Source of the DNA: Planctomycetia bacterium
GTDB lineage: Bacteria > Planctomycetota > Planctomycetia > Pirellulales > Thermoguttaceae
Length of the DNA stretch: 64,000 nt
Reading direction: 5' to 3'
Assembly (NCBI GenBank): GCA_030539295.1
Contig: JAUNSJ010000002.1
Span: 62,001 to 126,000 of the forward strand
Positions within the stretch are counted from its first letter, which is position 1. Each line of letters starts with the position of its first letter. The position numbers and the translations under genes were made by a program. Shown here one piece after another: positions 37,193 through 47,800 of this stretch. A model generated the notes under the pieces. The model had not been told where the DNA came from and did not search any database. It saw only the letters and a program-made list of their open reading frames with translations.

Positions 37193-38930
37193 CACCGATC
37201 TCCTGATTTGTCAATATATCGACGGGACCTTGACCGAAAGCGACGCTCTTGTCCTGGGTAACCAGCTTGAGCGGGACCCCGCCTTGCGAAAAGTTTTGCG
37301 TGACAATCTCCTGGTACATTTTCTTTTAAACGAGCAATATCTACGTTACCGCAGCGTTCAGGCCGGCAGAGAAATGTACCCGCTTCCTGCTTGCTTGTCG
37401 GGAGAGGGTACCGTCGTGGACGCAGGGCAACAGGGGATTCCCTGGGATGAACTGGTGCGACTCCAGAACGCGGAGCGGCCCGTTTCGGCCATTGTTGCGG
37501 AATACAGAGCGGCCTTGGCCGCCAGAGGAACCCATCTATACATGGTTAAGGGTATTCTTCGTTTTGCAAGAAAATGTATCTGGCCGACTCGTCGTGACTT
37601 TGAGGAGTCCATTGCTCCGGTCGTTACACTTCTGGTCGCATTTTTGCTTGCAGCGACCATAACGATTTTCATGATCGAACGTTCACTGCGTCCCGACCTG
37701 CGTGAGCCTATTACGGCCATGGCCCGTGTCAATGAAACCATTGATCCTGTTTGGGAAGAGAACGAGGCGGGATACAAGCGTGGACAAATTGTTGATTCCA
37801 GTTCTTTTCGACTCAAAAGTGGTTTGGTCCAGCTTGAAATGAATAACGGAACAACGCTCATTCTGGAAGGTCCGGCCGAACTGACGATAAGTACTGCCAT
37901 GAATGCCTTCTGTTATTCGGGTAAGGTAAGCGTACACGTGCCAAAGAAGGGACACGGTTATACAATCAATACGCCCAGCGGCTCGATTGTGGACCGCGGT
38001 ACCGATTTCTTTCTTGAAGTTGACAAAGATCAATCTTTGGTGGAAACCATTAAAGGGAAAGTCGACGTTATTTCCGCCGCCAATGAAGCGATTCGACTCG
38101 TTGCCGGTAAGGGCATGAAATTGTTTACCTCCAGTCAAATGGAGATGTTTGACCCGCTCCATGATTCCGAATTCTACTCATCCCCCAGGTTTGAAAAGAA
38201 AGTCAAGGAACAGGCGGAAAAGATGCTCGAAACAAAGGACCTGTCGAGACAGAAGGAAAACGCTGATCCCCACCTGATCGTTTGCTTCGATTTCGGAAAA
38301 AATGTATCCGATTCTTTTTTGAATGAAGCGCCGTTTGGACGTTCGCTCTGCCCTCAAGCGGAATTAAGACAGGGGCGAACCGTCGAGGGGATACTCAGTG
38401 CGACCAGAGCCGTTGCGTTTAAGACGGAAAATTCCGGCGTCACGTGCCATTTACCTGGTGAGTATCGGTCCATGACTTTTGTTATGGATGTTCGAATTGA
38501 TTATCATGTCAACATGTCGAATACGCTTTTAGTCAGTGACTCATTTTATCACGGGAGAGGAGGAATACGCTGGCAAATATCGCGGTCCGGAGCTTTGCAA
38601 TTCTTTGTAAAAGAGAATGACGAGATTCGATCATTCGTAACCCACGACGTGCTTCGCAATATGCGCCCGGGTACCTGGATTACTCTGGCGGTTGTTTTGG
38701 ACGCCGACAAGAAGAAGATCACCCATTATCTCGACGGCAGACCCATTATTTCAGTGCCTTGGGCTAATCCAGGCAGTATTGTGCCAGGTGCGTTAATTAT
38801 AGGAAACGGACCCAGCAATTCACCCAGTAACAATAGCAGTTTTTTTGACGGAGCTATAGAGCGGGCGTTAATCTACGACTATGCTGCCGTCTTGCGAGTT
38901 AAACCCATTTACACAAAGGAACCCCAATAA
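37182..38930 (+). CDS. membrane FecR-domain protein with C-terminal LamG-like domain (likely anti-sigma)
   Basis: ATG 37182 (GGAG upstream) overlaps the sigma gene. The 582 residues comprise a cytoplasmic N-terminus of anti-sigma type ([27 protein letters not shown]), a membrane helix at about 147-168 ([16 protein letters not shown]), a FecR domain at about 200-320 ([46 protein letters not shown]), a linker and a LamG/concanavalin-like domain at about 395-575. In FecR systems the external domain senses a surface signal and controls the sigma factor; a glycan-binding LamG head would fit. The stop overlaps the next ATG (TAATG). Confidence 0.85.
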   Translation: MTNNTDLLICQYIDGTLTESDALVLGNQLERDPALRKVLRDNLLVHFLLNEQYLRYRSVQAGREMYPLPACLSGEGTVVDAGQQGIPWDELVRLQNAERPVSAIVAEYRAALAARGTHLYMVKGILRFARKCIWPTRRDFEESIAPVVTLLVAFLLAATITIFMIERSLRPDLREPITAMARVNETIDPVWEENEAGYKRGQIVDSSSFRLKSGLVQLEMNNGTTLILEGPAELTISTAMNAFCYSGKVSVHVPKKGHGYTINTPSGSIVDRGTDFFLEVDKDQSLVETIKGKVDVISAANEAIRLVAGKGMKLFTSSQMEMFDPLHDSEFYSSPRFEKKVKEQAEKMLETKDLSRQKENADPHLIVCFDFGKNVSDSFLNEAPFGRSLCPQAELRQGRTVEGILSATRAVAFKTENSGVTCHLPGEYRSMTFVMDVRIDYHVNMSNTLLVSDSFYHGRGGIRWQISRSGALQFFVKENDEIRSFVTHDVLRNMRPGTWITLAVVLDADKKKITHYLDGRPIISVPWANPGSIVPGALIIGNGPSNSPSNNSSFFDGAIERALIYDYAAVLRVKPIYTKEPQ

Positions 38931-40087
38931 TGAAAAAAGAAAAAAAACTAACAGCGAAGTGCCAAAACTTTGGCTTCACCCTCGTCGAACTCCTCGTGGT
39001 CATTGCGATTATCGGAATCTTAATCGCTTTGCTCCTCCCTGCGGTTCAGGCTGCCCGGGAAGCCGCGCGACGTATGCAGTGCACCAACAACTTTAAACAG
39101 TTTGGTATTGCTCTGCACAACTATCACGATGTGCGACAATCGTTCCCTGCCATGACGGAGTGCATGGTGAATAAAAACGGGACTCGCCGAACAAAATGGT
39201 CTGGCCTCTTCGTTTTGCTCCCCTATCTGGAACAGCAGCCCATGTACGACACGGCCGTGGGTGAACTGCGAGAAGTTAGCTCTCCTGACCCGGACGGGAC
39301 TGCCGCGCCCAGCTTAAAAAATAAAAAAGTAGACGCCTATTTCTGTCCCTCAGATTCCGGTGCGACGGAAATGAGTATTGACGGCACTTTAATTTCCAAA
39401 ACTTCCATTGTACTCTCTTTAGGAGATATTAGTCACATGGAACCTGACGTTTATAATAACCCGGAAGGCCCTCACGTAGTATCAGTTGAACCTCATGCCG
39501 CGTTATCACAGCGGGGTGCCTTTTTCCCGCACAAATGGCGCACTTTTGCCAGTATACTTGATGGTACGTCGAATACACTTGCTGCCAGTGAAACGGTAAC
39601 ACCAACAGTAGAAAATGATCGTCGTGTGGCCGGGGGAGTTGCGACCGCCCCCAGTGCTCCGATCGGACTTTGGGTGTCGGGGTCCGGACTTCTGCCATCA
39701 CCATGTATGAATCAGCGAGATCCGTCAGCACCAAAATTCCTTAAGTGTGCCGGAAAATCGCGACGTGGGAATCGTTTTGTTGCCGGTGTACCTCAATGGA
39801 TTAGTTTTGCCACGATATTACCACCCAATGCACCAAGTTGTTATCGAGCCAAAGATGGGTCCGAGAAGCCGAGCGAGTCTTGGGGAATCTTCTCGGCTTC
39901 CAGTCACCATTCGGGAGGTGTGAACGCCTTGTTGCTGGACGGGTCGGTAAGATTTGTTTCTGATACGATTGACTGTGGCGACTTAACCATAATAAGAGAC
40001 CCCAAAGTCTATCTCTTGGCGAAGAGTCCTTTTGGCGTTTGGGGCGCTCTTGGTACAATGAACGCTGGCGAATCGGTTTCCTATTAA
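38930..40087 (+). CDS. DUF1559 prepilin-like protein
   Basis: A 385-residue planctomycete pseudopilin. It has the type IV prepilin N-terminus: cleavage at G15/F16, Glu20 at mature position 5 and hydrophobic helix [16 protein letters not shown], then the family segment [14 protein letters not shown]. The rest is the DUF1559 domain, including the C-terminal [18 protein letters not shown] pattern. Such proteins are amplified in Planctomycetes, are processed by prepilin peptidase and probably form surface or periplasmic filaments or displays. The start overlaps the FecR stop by one base, and the ribosome site AAAGGA lies inside the FecR gene. Its exact role is unknown. Confidence 0.93.
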   Translation: MKKEKKLTAKCQNFGFTLVELLVVIAIIGILIALLLPAVQAAREAARRMQCTNNFKQFGIALHNYHDVRQSFPAMTECMVNKNGTRRTKWSGLFVLLPYLEQQPMYDTAVGELREVSSPDPDGTAAPSLKNKKVDAYFCPSDSGATEMSIDGTLISKTSIVLSLGDISHMEPDVYNNPEGPHVVSVEPHAALSQRGAFFPHKWRTFASILDGTSNTLAASETVTPTVENDRRVAGGVATAPSAPIGLWVSGSGLLPSPCMNQRDPSAPKFLKCAGKSRRGNRFVAGVPQWISFATILPPNAPSCYRAKDGSEKPSESWGIFSASSHHSGGVNALLLDGSVRFVSDTIDCGDLTIIRDPKVYLLAKSPFGVWGALGTMNAGESVSY

Positions 40088-40104
40088 AAAGAAAGAATTC
40101 TGTC

Positions 40105-40626
40105 ATGAAAAAAAAGAAAACATTTTACACAGGCTTGGGGATACTCCTGGTGTCCTTAGTTCTCACCGGGTGCTCCTCCGAAGTTCCCGACGATTTTCCT
40201 AGACTCCATAACGTTACCTTGGAGTTTACCCAGGAAGGTAAACCCATGACCGAGGCTGAAATTTATCTCGTTTCCGCAGACGATGCCTGTCCTTGGTGTG
40301 TGACCGGGACCACGAACAATAAAGGTCAAGCGGAGTTGTATACTCATGGTCAATACAAAGGCGCTCCAGAAGGTGTTTTTCGCGTTATCGTGCAGAAACA
40401 AAAATCCGAGGGCGAAAAGGAAATAACTCCTGAAGAGCAGAACAGTCTTGATGATTCCGTTCAGAAGGAACCCATCTACATCTACTCACTCGTGGACAAA
40501 AAATATACAACAAAAGAGACAACGCCTCTTGAAGTCACAATTCAAAAAGGTAGTAATTACCAGCCGTTTGAACTTGGCAAAGAGGAAAAGGTCTTAATGC
40601 AAACGATTAAACCAGGACAACCGTAA
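40105..40626 (+). CDS. lipoprotein, transthyretin-like fold
   Basis: ATG 40105 (AAAGAAAG upstream) starts a lipoprotein signal with lipobox LVLTGC at residues about 16-21. The 173-residue product continues with a beta-rich domain (HNVTLEFTQEGKPMTEAEIYLVSADD, TGTTNNKGQAELYT, GAPEGVFRVIVQKQ) of the carboxypeptidase-regulatory or transthyretin-like type that often accompanies DUF1559 genes in planctomycetes. It lies 17 nt after the pseudopilin gene. It probably sits on the inner or outer membrane and may bind the pseudopilin, an inference from gene order. Confidence 0.8.
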   Translation: MKKKKTFYTGLGILLVSLVLTGCSSEVPDDFPRLHNVTLEFTQEGKPMTEAEIYLVSADDACPWCVTGTTNNKGQAELYTHGQYKGAPEGVFRVIVQKQKSEGEKEITPEEQNSLDDSVQKEPIYIYSLVDKKYTTKETTPLEVTIQKGSNYQPFELGKEEKVLMQTIKPGQP

Positions 40627-40642
40627 CAGAAAAGAGAAAAAA

Positions 40643-42115
40643 ATGGACTATTATACTGCCATGCCTTCGTCCTCCATGATGTCTTCATCTCATGACGAGG
40701 CAACCCGAGGCACCAAAAGACTGTGCACCAAAAGAACACCGGTGGCGGCAATTGGCATTGCCGTAATCCTGTGCCTGAGCTGTGTGTTCTCTCGGGCAAG
40801 CGAGGAATGTATTGTCGTTCAGGAGGATTGTACTGTTTGTGACGTACTCATTGTTGGCGGTGGGTCGAGTGGCATTTCGGCTGCGATCCAGGCCGGGCGG
40901 GCCGGGGCCAAGACGGTGCTGATCGATTCCAATTTCCAATTGGGCGGTACGACGACTTCCGGGGGGGTCTCCTATCCAGCTCTGTTCTATGCCTGGGGGC
41001 GACAAGTTATTGCCGGCACGGGCTGGGAGCTGGTCCATGACACGGTCATTTTAGACCATAATGTTTTTCCAGATTTCAGCAAACCGTTTGGCAAAAAACA
41101 TTGGGAACATCAAGTGAACGTAAACCCCGCTCTTTACAGTATGCTCGCGGAAGAGAAATGTTTGAACGCCGGGGTGGAAATACGATATTTTGAATCCCCT
41201 GTCCGGATCACACGGCAAGGCCCGGATTCCCGCGACGCGGCTGCCCCAGAAGCAAATTGGAAAGTGCTTACCTCATCTCAAGGTCAGCCGAGGCTTCTGT
41301 TTTGCAAAGTCATTGTTGACTGTACTGGCAACGCGGCCGTGGCGGATATGGTTGGCGCGCAACGCGTTCGCAGTGATGTTCGTCAGCCGGGGACCTTTGC
41401 TGCTCATGTTAGCGGTTTCGACAAGACGAAAATCACTGACGAAGAAATGCAGGTTTTGTTTGCACAAGCTCTTGAGAAGAAACAGGTCGTGGCCAGCGAC
41501 ATACAGGGAGTTCGGCAGCTTATGAACGGACAGTACAGTATGTATGTACCCGACGCAGATAATTCCACCGGTCAGTTACGGGGCGCGACGAACCAGCAAG
41601 GTCGACAGGCATTACTGCGTGCCTTTCGATTTGCTCTGACTTTGCCAGGGGGCGACAGTCTTCGCATGCACCGCATTAACCCGGAAGTGGGCGTTCGCGA
41701 AACATGGCGCGTCGTCGGTGAATATGTAATAACAAAGGATGATTACGTTTCCGGCAAAGTTTGGCCCGACTCCATCTGCTATGCCTATTTCCCCATTGAT
41801 ATTCACGATTTTCAGGCGGGAGGTGCCAGTCCGCAACATCTGGAAGAGGGTATTGTCGCGACGGTCCCGCTTCGTGCTTTGTGTCCCAAAGGAATTGATG
41901 ATTTTCTGGTTGCCGGCCGTTGTATCAGTAGCGATCGGGAAGCGAATTCCGCGCTTCGGGTGCAAGCGACCTGTATGGGTACAGGACAGGCCGCAGGGGC
42001 CGCGGCGGCTCTTGCCGCGAAGGAAAATGTCACGCCCCTGAAACTTGACTTGACCGCTCTTAAAGTGCTACTGAAGGAGCATGGCGCAATCCTGCCAGAA
42101 GAGAATCGTCCGTAA
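40643..42115 (+). CDS. exported or membrane-anchored FAD-dependent oxidoreductase
   Basis: A 490-residue flavoprotein with a hydrophobic segment near residues 34-50 (VAAIGIAVILCLSCVFSRAS), so secreted or anchored. The FAD motif is CDVLIVGGGSSGISAAIQAGRAGAKTVLID, followed by GGTTTSGGVSYP and near the C-terminus DFLVAGRCISSDREANSALRVQATCMGTGQAAGAAAALA, the signature of the FAD_oxidored family. Several ATGs near the start make the exact N-terminus uncertain. It is the last gene of the sigma-factor operon, 16 nt after the lipoprotein. Relatives oxidise sugars or sugar acids; the substrate is unknown. Confidence 0.85.
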   Translation: MDYYTAMPSSSMMSSSHDEATRGTKRLCTKRTPVAAIGIAVILCLSCVFSRASEECIVVQEDCTVCDVLIVGGGSSGISAAIQAGRAGAKTVLIDSNFQLGGTTTSGGVSYPALFYAWGRQVIAGTGWELVHDTVILDHNVFPDFSKPFGKKHWEHQVNVNPALYSMLAEEKCLNAGVEIRYFESPVRITRQGPDSRDAAAPEANWKVLTSSQGQPRLLFCKVIVDCTGNAAVADMVGAQRVRSDVRQPGTFAAHVSGFDKTKITDEEMQVLFAQALEKKQVVASDIQGVRQLMNGQYSMYVPDADNSTGQLRGATNQQGRQALLRAFRFALTLPGGDSLRMHRINPEVGVRETWRVVGEYVITKDDYVSGKVWPDSICYAYFPIDIHDFQAGGASPQHLEEGIVATVPLRALCPKGIDDFLVAGRCISSDREANSALRVQATCMGTGQAAGAAAALAAKENVTPLKLDLTALKVLLKEHGAILPEENRP

Positions 42116-42129
42116 TACGGGCATCGGTG

Positions 42130-42153
42130 CGTTACATTTTCACGAGTGTAACG
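42130..42153. terminator. hairpin between convergent genes
   Basis: Perfect 7-bp stem CGTTACA/TGTAACG with a 10-nt loop, between the FAD oxidoreductase (plus) and the PP2C gene (minus). The U tract is weak. Confidence 0.4.
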
Positions 42154-42223
42154 GTATCAAGCCATTAGAGACACCTGCCCGGGGCCGCTGGGAAAAATCT
42201 CACCGACAGCGCCGGGCACACAG

Positions 42224-44188
42224 TTACTTCCCCGTGGCAGAGGTCTCGTTATTATTTACGAACATGAGCATGGTTATGTCGTCGGACTGCACGGAACCGT
42301 TGGCCCAGTTTTGTACTTGCTCCAGCACGGCCTGCGTGCACGGCTGAACGCCCGAGCGCCAGTTCTTCTCAAGGGCGGCGAGCAGATTCTCTTCTCCGTA
42401 ACATTCACCTTCCGGGTTCATGGCCTCGGTCACGCCGTCCGTGTAGAGGAAGAGTGCGTCGCCTGGGTCGAGATGGAAGTGTTCGTTGACGTAAGTATAA
42501 TCGGGGACAATGGCCAAGGGGAGGCCCGGCTTGACTCGAAGATATTCCGGCTTAACCCCTTTTCGCAGAACGACCGGCGGATTGTGCCCCGCATAGGCGC
42601 ACACGAGGTCGCCGGTTCGCGGGCAGAAGTATCCGGCCAGCGCCGTTATGAATGAGGTGCCGTCGGGATTGTATTGAATCAGTTCCCGATTCACCGCGGT
42701 CATTGCTTCGCCGGGGTCATTCATGGAATGAAAGAGCGACTTGAGCAGCGTCTTGCCAACAGCCATAAACAGAGAGGCAGGCACGCCTTTGCCAGAGACG
42801 TCGCCGATACAGAAATAAAAACGGTCCTTGTCGAAGAAGGCGAAATCGTATAAATCGCCGCCCACTTCCTGCGCCGGTTTCATGGTCGCGTACAGGTCGA
42901 TATTGTGCTCCATGCCAGCGGAGAAATCTTTGGGGACCATGCCAAGCTGAATATCGTGAGCCACGCGGAGCGAGACGGCGAGTCGTTCTCGCGCGGCCGT
43001 CGTCTCCGTAAGGTCATCCACGTATCGACTTAGGTCAATCCGCATCTTATCGAAAGAACTGATGAGCGAACTGATCTCGCCATTGGAGGCGGCGGGCGGC
43101 AGAGGAACCTGAAAGTTCCCTTGAGCGATTTGCGCCGCGGCAACGCGCAGTTTTGAGAGCGGTCGCGCGACACTTCGTGCAATTCCCCAAGCAGGAACCG
43201 CCATGAGCATAAGTCCAATAAGCCCGAACAGAGGAATCCAGCGAGTCATGTTCGCAATGGCGTTGTGGACGCGTTTTTCCGGCAGGACACAGGCGAGCGT
43301 CAGACCAATTTCCGGATGTCGGTTAAAATAGCACCAGACAGGCTCCTTGGTTCCGGGATATTTAAACCGCAGACGACCGGACTCCGCCGTCGTGATGGTT
43401 TGAGAAACGCGTTCAAAAGTGGCCTTGTCTTCGGGGCAGGTGCAGCTTTCCGCCAGCGACGGCAGAGATTCTTTTAGCACATAATCTTTATTTCCGCAGA
43501 CAAGGAACCTCTGTTGCGCCGAGAGCAGAATCGGTTCGCCGGAATCGCCGACAGGAAGGTCTTTCAGCATGGAATCAAGCCAGTCGAGCGCGATGTCTCC
43601 GGTCAGAATGACATAGGGATTACCTTGTTCGTCCATAAGCGGAATGGAATAAGTAATCATGAGTTTTTGTGACCCACTGTCGATGTACGGTTCACTCCAG
43701 ACCGGGGACTTGTTCAAAATGGGCAGCTGATACCACGGCTCTTGCCGGTCCTGGGCCGCATCCCGCTCCAGGAGAATGGACTCCGGACCCTGCTGGTAAA
43801 CATACAGAGCGGTAAAATCACGGTTGGGGTCCTCGGGCGCGGATTCCGTAAAAATAACCTCTGCACCACACAGCAGTTCATGCGACTGGAGACACTTGTC
43901 CAAAAGCTGGACGGTTCGTGCCCGCGTGTGAAAACTCTTATCCTTGTATTCCAGGGCGTTCTGGTTGATGGCCTCTTCGACGTTGTTGCAGTGGGCCTCA
44001 ATTTCCTCCATGCTCGCACGCATAAGCGCAGTGAACATGTTGTCTTGGGAACGCAGCAGGACTCGCTTGAACATAAGCCTGTTCGAAAACCCCACGAAAG
44101 CCAGGACCAGACTGACACTCAAGAGCGTAATCGCCATAAGCCACGTGAAAAGTGACAGGTGCCGCAGTGATAATAAGCGTGTGTTCAT
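42224..44188 (-). CDS. membrane PP2C (SpoIIE/RsbU-like) phosphatase with HAMP
   Basis: GGAGCAAAGGA precedes ATG 44188. The 654 residues comprise a membrane helix (about 11-38), an external sensor of about 270 residues of Cache-like type (WSEPYIDSGSQKLMITYSIPLMDEQGNPYVILTGDIAL), a second helix (about 313-335), a HAMP linker (ARSVARPLSKLRVAAAQIAQGNF) and a PP2C domain (about 425-650) with metal-binding motifs GGDLYDFA, GDVSGKG, DGVTEA and SDDITML. Such proteins dephosphorylate an anti-anti-sigma protein in response to an external signal. The RsbW-like kinase at 1-411 is the matching type, though far away. It lies 71 nt after pyrE on the same strand. Confidence 0.9.
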   Translation of the reverse strand: MNTRLLSLRHLSLFTWLMAITLLSVSLVLAFVGFSNRLMFKRVLLRSQDNMFTALMRASMEEIEAHCNNVEEAINQNALEYKDKSFHTRARTVQLLDKCLQSHELLCGAEVIFTESAPEDPNRDFTALYVYQQGPESILLERDAAQDRQEPWYQLPILNKSPVWSEPYIDSGSQKLMITYSIPLMDEQGNPYVILTGDIALDWLDSMLKDLPVGDSGEPILLSAQQRFLVCGNKDYVLKESLPSLAESCTCPEDKATFERVSQTITTAESGRLRFKYPGTKEPVWCYFNRHPEIGLTLACVLPEKRVHNAIANMTRWIPLFGLIGLMLMAVPAWGIARSVARPLSKLRVAAAQIAQGNFQVPLPPAASNGEISSLISSFDKMRIDLSRYVDDLTETTAARERLAVSLRVAHDIQLGMVPKDFSAGMEHNIDLYATMKPAQEVGGDLYDFAFFDKDRFYFCIGDVSGKGVPASLFMAVGKTLLKSLFHSMNDPGEAMTAVNRELIQYNPDGTSFITALAGYFCPRTGDLVCAYAGHNPPVVLRKGVKPEYLRVKPGLPLAIVPDYTYVNEHFHLDPGDALFLYTDGVTEAMNPEGECYGEENLLAALEKNWRSGVQPCTQAVLEQVQNWANGSVQSDDITMLMFVNNNETSATGK

Positions 44189-44259
44189 GGGTATGTCCTT
44201 TGCTCCTGAAGGCCCGGGACGCGTGAAGTGTCCCTCTGTAATACAGTGTAAATGCCGTT

Positions 44260-44826
44260 TTACTCGGTGGTTACGGGAGGCTCAATGCCGAAGTCGCGAA
44301 TGGTCAAGAGCGATTGAAAACGATATCCACGTTCCGCGAACGCCTGGTCGCCCCCTTCCATACGATTGATGATTGCAATAACGCCGTCTACGACGATTCC
44401 TGCCGCTTCCAGTCGCTCGATAGCAATGAGTGACGAGCCGCCGGTTGTAACAACGTCTTCAACGACAACGACGTGATCACCTTCCCGGACAGGGCCTTCA
44501 ATAAATTTATTGGTTCCGTGTCCTTTACTTTCCTTGCGAACGAGAAAACCCTTGAGCGGACGATTCTGTACGCCCGCTATGGTTATGACCGCGGCCGTAA
44601 TGGGGTCGGCACCAATGGACATGCCGCCCACAGCGTCTGGAAATGTCGAATCGCTGGCCAGAAGTTCAAGAATACCCTCGCCGACCAGTTTTGCGCCTTC
44701 GGAATCCAGCGTGACCTGCTTACCATCCAGGTAATACTTGGCCTTCTTACCGCTGGCGAGTGTGAAGTCGCCGAATTTGAGAGATTTCTCGCGAACCAGA
44801 TCCATTAAACGGTCTTTACTATACAT
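44260..44826 (-). CDS. pyrE: orotate phosphoribosyltransferase
   Basis: A 188-residue enzyme with GGAG 7 nt before the ATG. It shows GDFTLASGKKAKYYLDGKQ, the family loop KESKGHGTNKFIEG and the PRPP-binding motif HVVVVEDVVTTGGSSL. It converts orotate and PRPP to OMP in pyrimidine synthesis. The start lies 3 nt after the transglutaminase stop, so the two are cotranscribed. A pyrF domain is not fused. Confidence 0.94.
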   Translation of the reverse strand: MYSKDRLMDLVREKSLKFGDFTLASGKKAKYYLDGKQVTLDSEGAKLVGEGILELLASDSTFPDAVGGMSIGADPITAAVITIAGVQNRPLKGFLVRKESKGHGTNKFIEGPVREGDHVVVVEDVVTTGGSSLIAIERLEAAGIVVDGVIAIINRMEGGDQAFAERGYRFQSLLTIRDFGIEPPVTTE

Positions 44827-44829
44827 GGG

Positions 44830-47800
44830 TCACTCCATTATTTTAAGGTTTTTAAGGTATTGTTCCAATTTGTGAATTTCACTCTGATTGGCAGGAAGCT
44901 GTCCAAAGCGAATCTCGTAGTATATGCTGATAATACGGCGTACCAGTTCAGCAAAAATCTGCCGTTTACGCTCAATCGAAAGATTGGGCGTGGATTCACC
45001 CGCGGTGGCAAGCCAACTATCGAAGCGGGCATCGGTTAACGAGCGCGTAAAAAATTCTCGCGGCGTCTCCGACGGCAGACGCGTTATTCCCAGCTTGCGG
45101 AAAAAACGCGTCATGCGCACGTAACAGACCAGAAAACCGCCCGTACGCGAAAGATTCAGCAAACGATTCTCCTTGCTCTTCTTCAGGAGTCGTCTTATAT
45201 AGGCAGCGACCGAAGCGAGTCCAAAAAGGAGTATGGCCAGCGGTATGGCTATCCGAAAGAATTCAAGCGTGTCCCAATTACCTTCCCGAACCCCGCGGAC
45301 AAAATTCCGTATCTTGTGCATGAAGTCCAAGGCAAGACTCTTCCAGAAGGCAGGTTTGATCACCGTGTCCATAACCGTTTCGTACAGCTCTCGCAGCGGT
45401 TTATAGATGAGTGCTTCCTGATTCGACGGGTCGAAGTTCATAACACAGGAGTTCCAACTGTTCCATACCCGACCTCGCCAGGACTGCCATGATTTCGCCA
45501 CTTTTGTCATGTACGGGTCACTCGACTCCGGAGTTGCGTCCAGACGCAACCAGCCCCCATCACGCCACCAGAGACTCTTTAATTTATCGGGCTCCGGCAG
45601 ACGAACCGAGGACTGGGTCCCCTTGAGTGAGTCGGCCGGGACATAAGCTTCCACCCACGAATGGGCGTCCGACTGCACGACCATCGTACGAGGATTATTC
45701 TTGATGGTTAAGAAGCCAATGACAACCCGTGATGGAATGTCAACGGCGCGGAGCATCATGGCCAAAGCGCCCGCAAAGTATTCGCAATGTCCTTCCGGAT
45801 GGTTCGCGACAAAATCTTCCAGAGGGTCCAGTTTCCGGTCACGCATAACGTAGCCTCGCGTGTAGGAAAAGTCGCCTGAGTCACGTAATTTCCCTTCCAG
45901 GTATTTCGCCCGACTAATAACGTCGCTCTTTGGCAGTCCCGACTCATCATCCCACTGGCGCGCCAGGGCCGCCAGTTTCGCCAGTCGTGTCAGGTCGATT
46001 CGCTTAAACAAAGCCATGTTCGGCGCCACACGCTCCTGATTCGGCGTCAGCTCGTTTTGTCCCTGTTCCGAAAGCGAGTTCGTGTACAAATGAAACGTCG
46101 ACGTCCGATCCACTTCGTTACCCGGACGCACATACCAGTCACCTTCAAAGAAACCATTCGAACCCTGGCGGTCTATCCGGAAAAACGGCCATATACTGAA
46201 AATCACAGGCGTGCTCAGCGGAACAAGCTCGATCTCCTGACGCACAATGGGGTTACGTGAATCGTAAATATTCGACTCGAAACTTTCACCAGGTCGTATT
46301 GAGACCCCCTTCTGTATGATGCTGTTTTGCGACCTGTTCTGACGATTGCGATTAAAATCGCTTTCAAAAGTCACCTCGGGCAGGGGATCGTCAAAAGTTT
46401 GCCACGCCACAGGGTCACTGTTCAAGGGGAAGAAAGGATCCTGGTCACGACGTCTTGGATTGTCATAGCGGACCGCGTTCGGAAATAACATGGATGGTCG
46501 TAGGCCAGGCATGCGGTCAAAGGGGTAGTCGTTGAACCAATCTTCATAATAGTGCCCTTCGGGATCATACTCGTCGTAATAATAACCGATGCCATAATCG
46601 GAATAGGACATACCCATGGGCCCTTGAAGTGTATCGCCTCCGGCGGCAAACCCAATCGGAAGGCGTTCCCACAGTCCGTTTGTATAGGTTACCAGAGTCA
46701 CGCCCCGCAGATACAACGGTGTGCCGCTTGCCAGTTTGGCCGCTGTTCCCGATTCCGGGTCCACCAGATTTAAACTCATGACCAGCTCATGATTCTCACC
46801 CGTTGGTCCTAGCTGCCCTAGCTTCATATTCTCGTTAAAACCAACGAAGTTGTTTACCGGACGTGACGACGAATGCCAGCGGTCATGTCCGACATCCATT
46901 CCGATAAACCGAATCTCGGAAAACCGGGGAAAGACCAGAAAGACCACGATACCGACCAGGAAGGCCGCGCCTGTGCCGCCCAAAAGTCGCACAAAGAGTT
47001 CTCGCGTAAAGGGGCTTTCGTTACCGCCACGACTCGACCCGGAAAAAATGGGCGACATGTGTGCCAACGGAAAACGCTTACCCAAGCCTTGCGCCCCTGG
47101 CAGTTGCCGCTGCGAAATCTTTTCGTGCGGAGAGACCCGCGAGACGGAATCGACGCTTTCCCATGAGCCAAAAGTTTGGTCGCCCCAACGCATAGTCGAA
47201 TCGGTTGACCTCTTGCGCCGGGACCCGCCACCGAGGAGCAGATTCAATTGCTCACGGGCAAAGGAGACCATTCTGTCGAAAAAAGTATTTTGCACACGCG
47301 ACGACGATTCCGCCAGGAGTCCTTCGTCGTCATGGTCCTTTTCTTTTATGCGGGACGCGGCCGCCGGCGTCATACCGTGGATCGCTTCTGTTTCCCAACT
47401 GGAATAGGTATTCCATTCGTCTGGATAAGGAGAGGCCGCCGGCGTGTCCTGCGATTCATCGTGAAAACCGAACAAGACGTATAACGGAGCCGTTACCAAC
47501 GTCTTTAAGGCGAGCCGGGCAAGATGCCCTTTGCGATGCCGTACTCCGGACGTGTCCTTGCCAAAAGCGGGCTTGGCAAAGGCATGATTCTCATAATATT
47601 TCTGCTCTTCCACGAGCTGTAAGGTGGTCGCAACACACACCATAAACAAGACATAGAAGACCAGAATGACACCGAAAACAAAAGGAACGGGAGAAACGCA
47701 CCCCACGACCGTCAAAATGAGCGACAGAATAATGAGGTGGTAACAGGTGCGCAGATCCTTCTTCTTGAAAAAGAGAATGATCTGAATATAGACCAGGATA

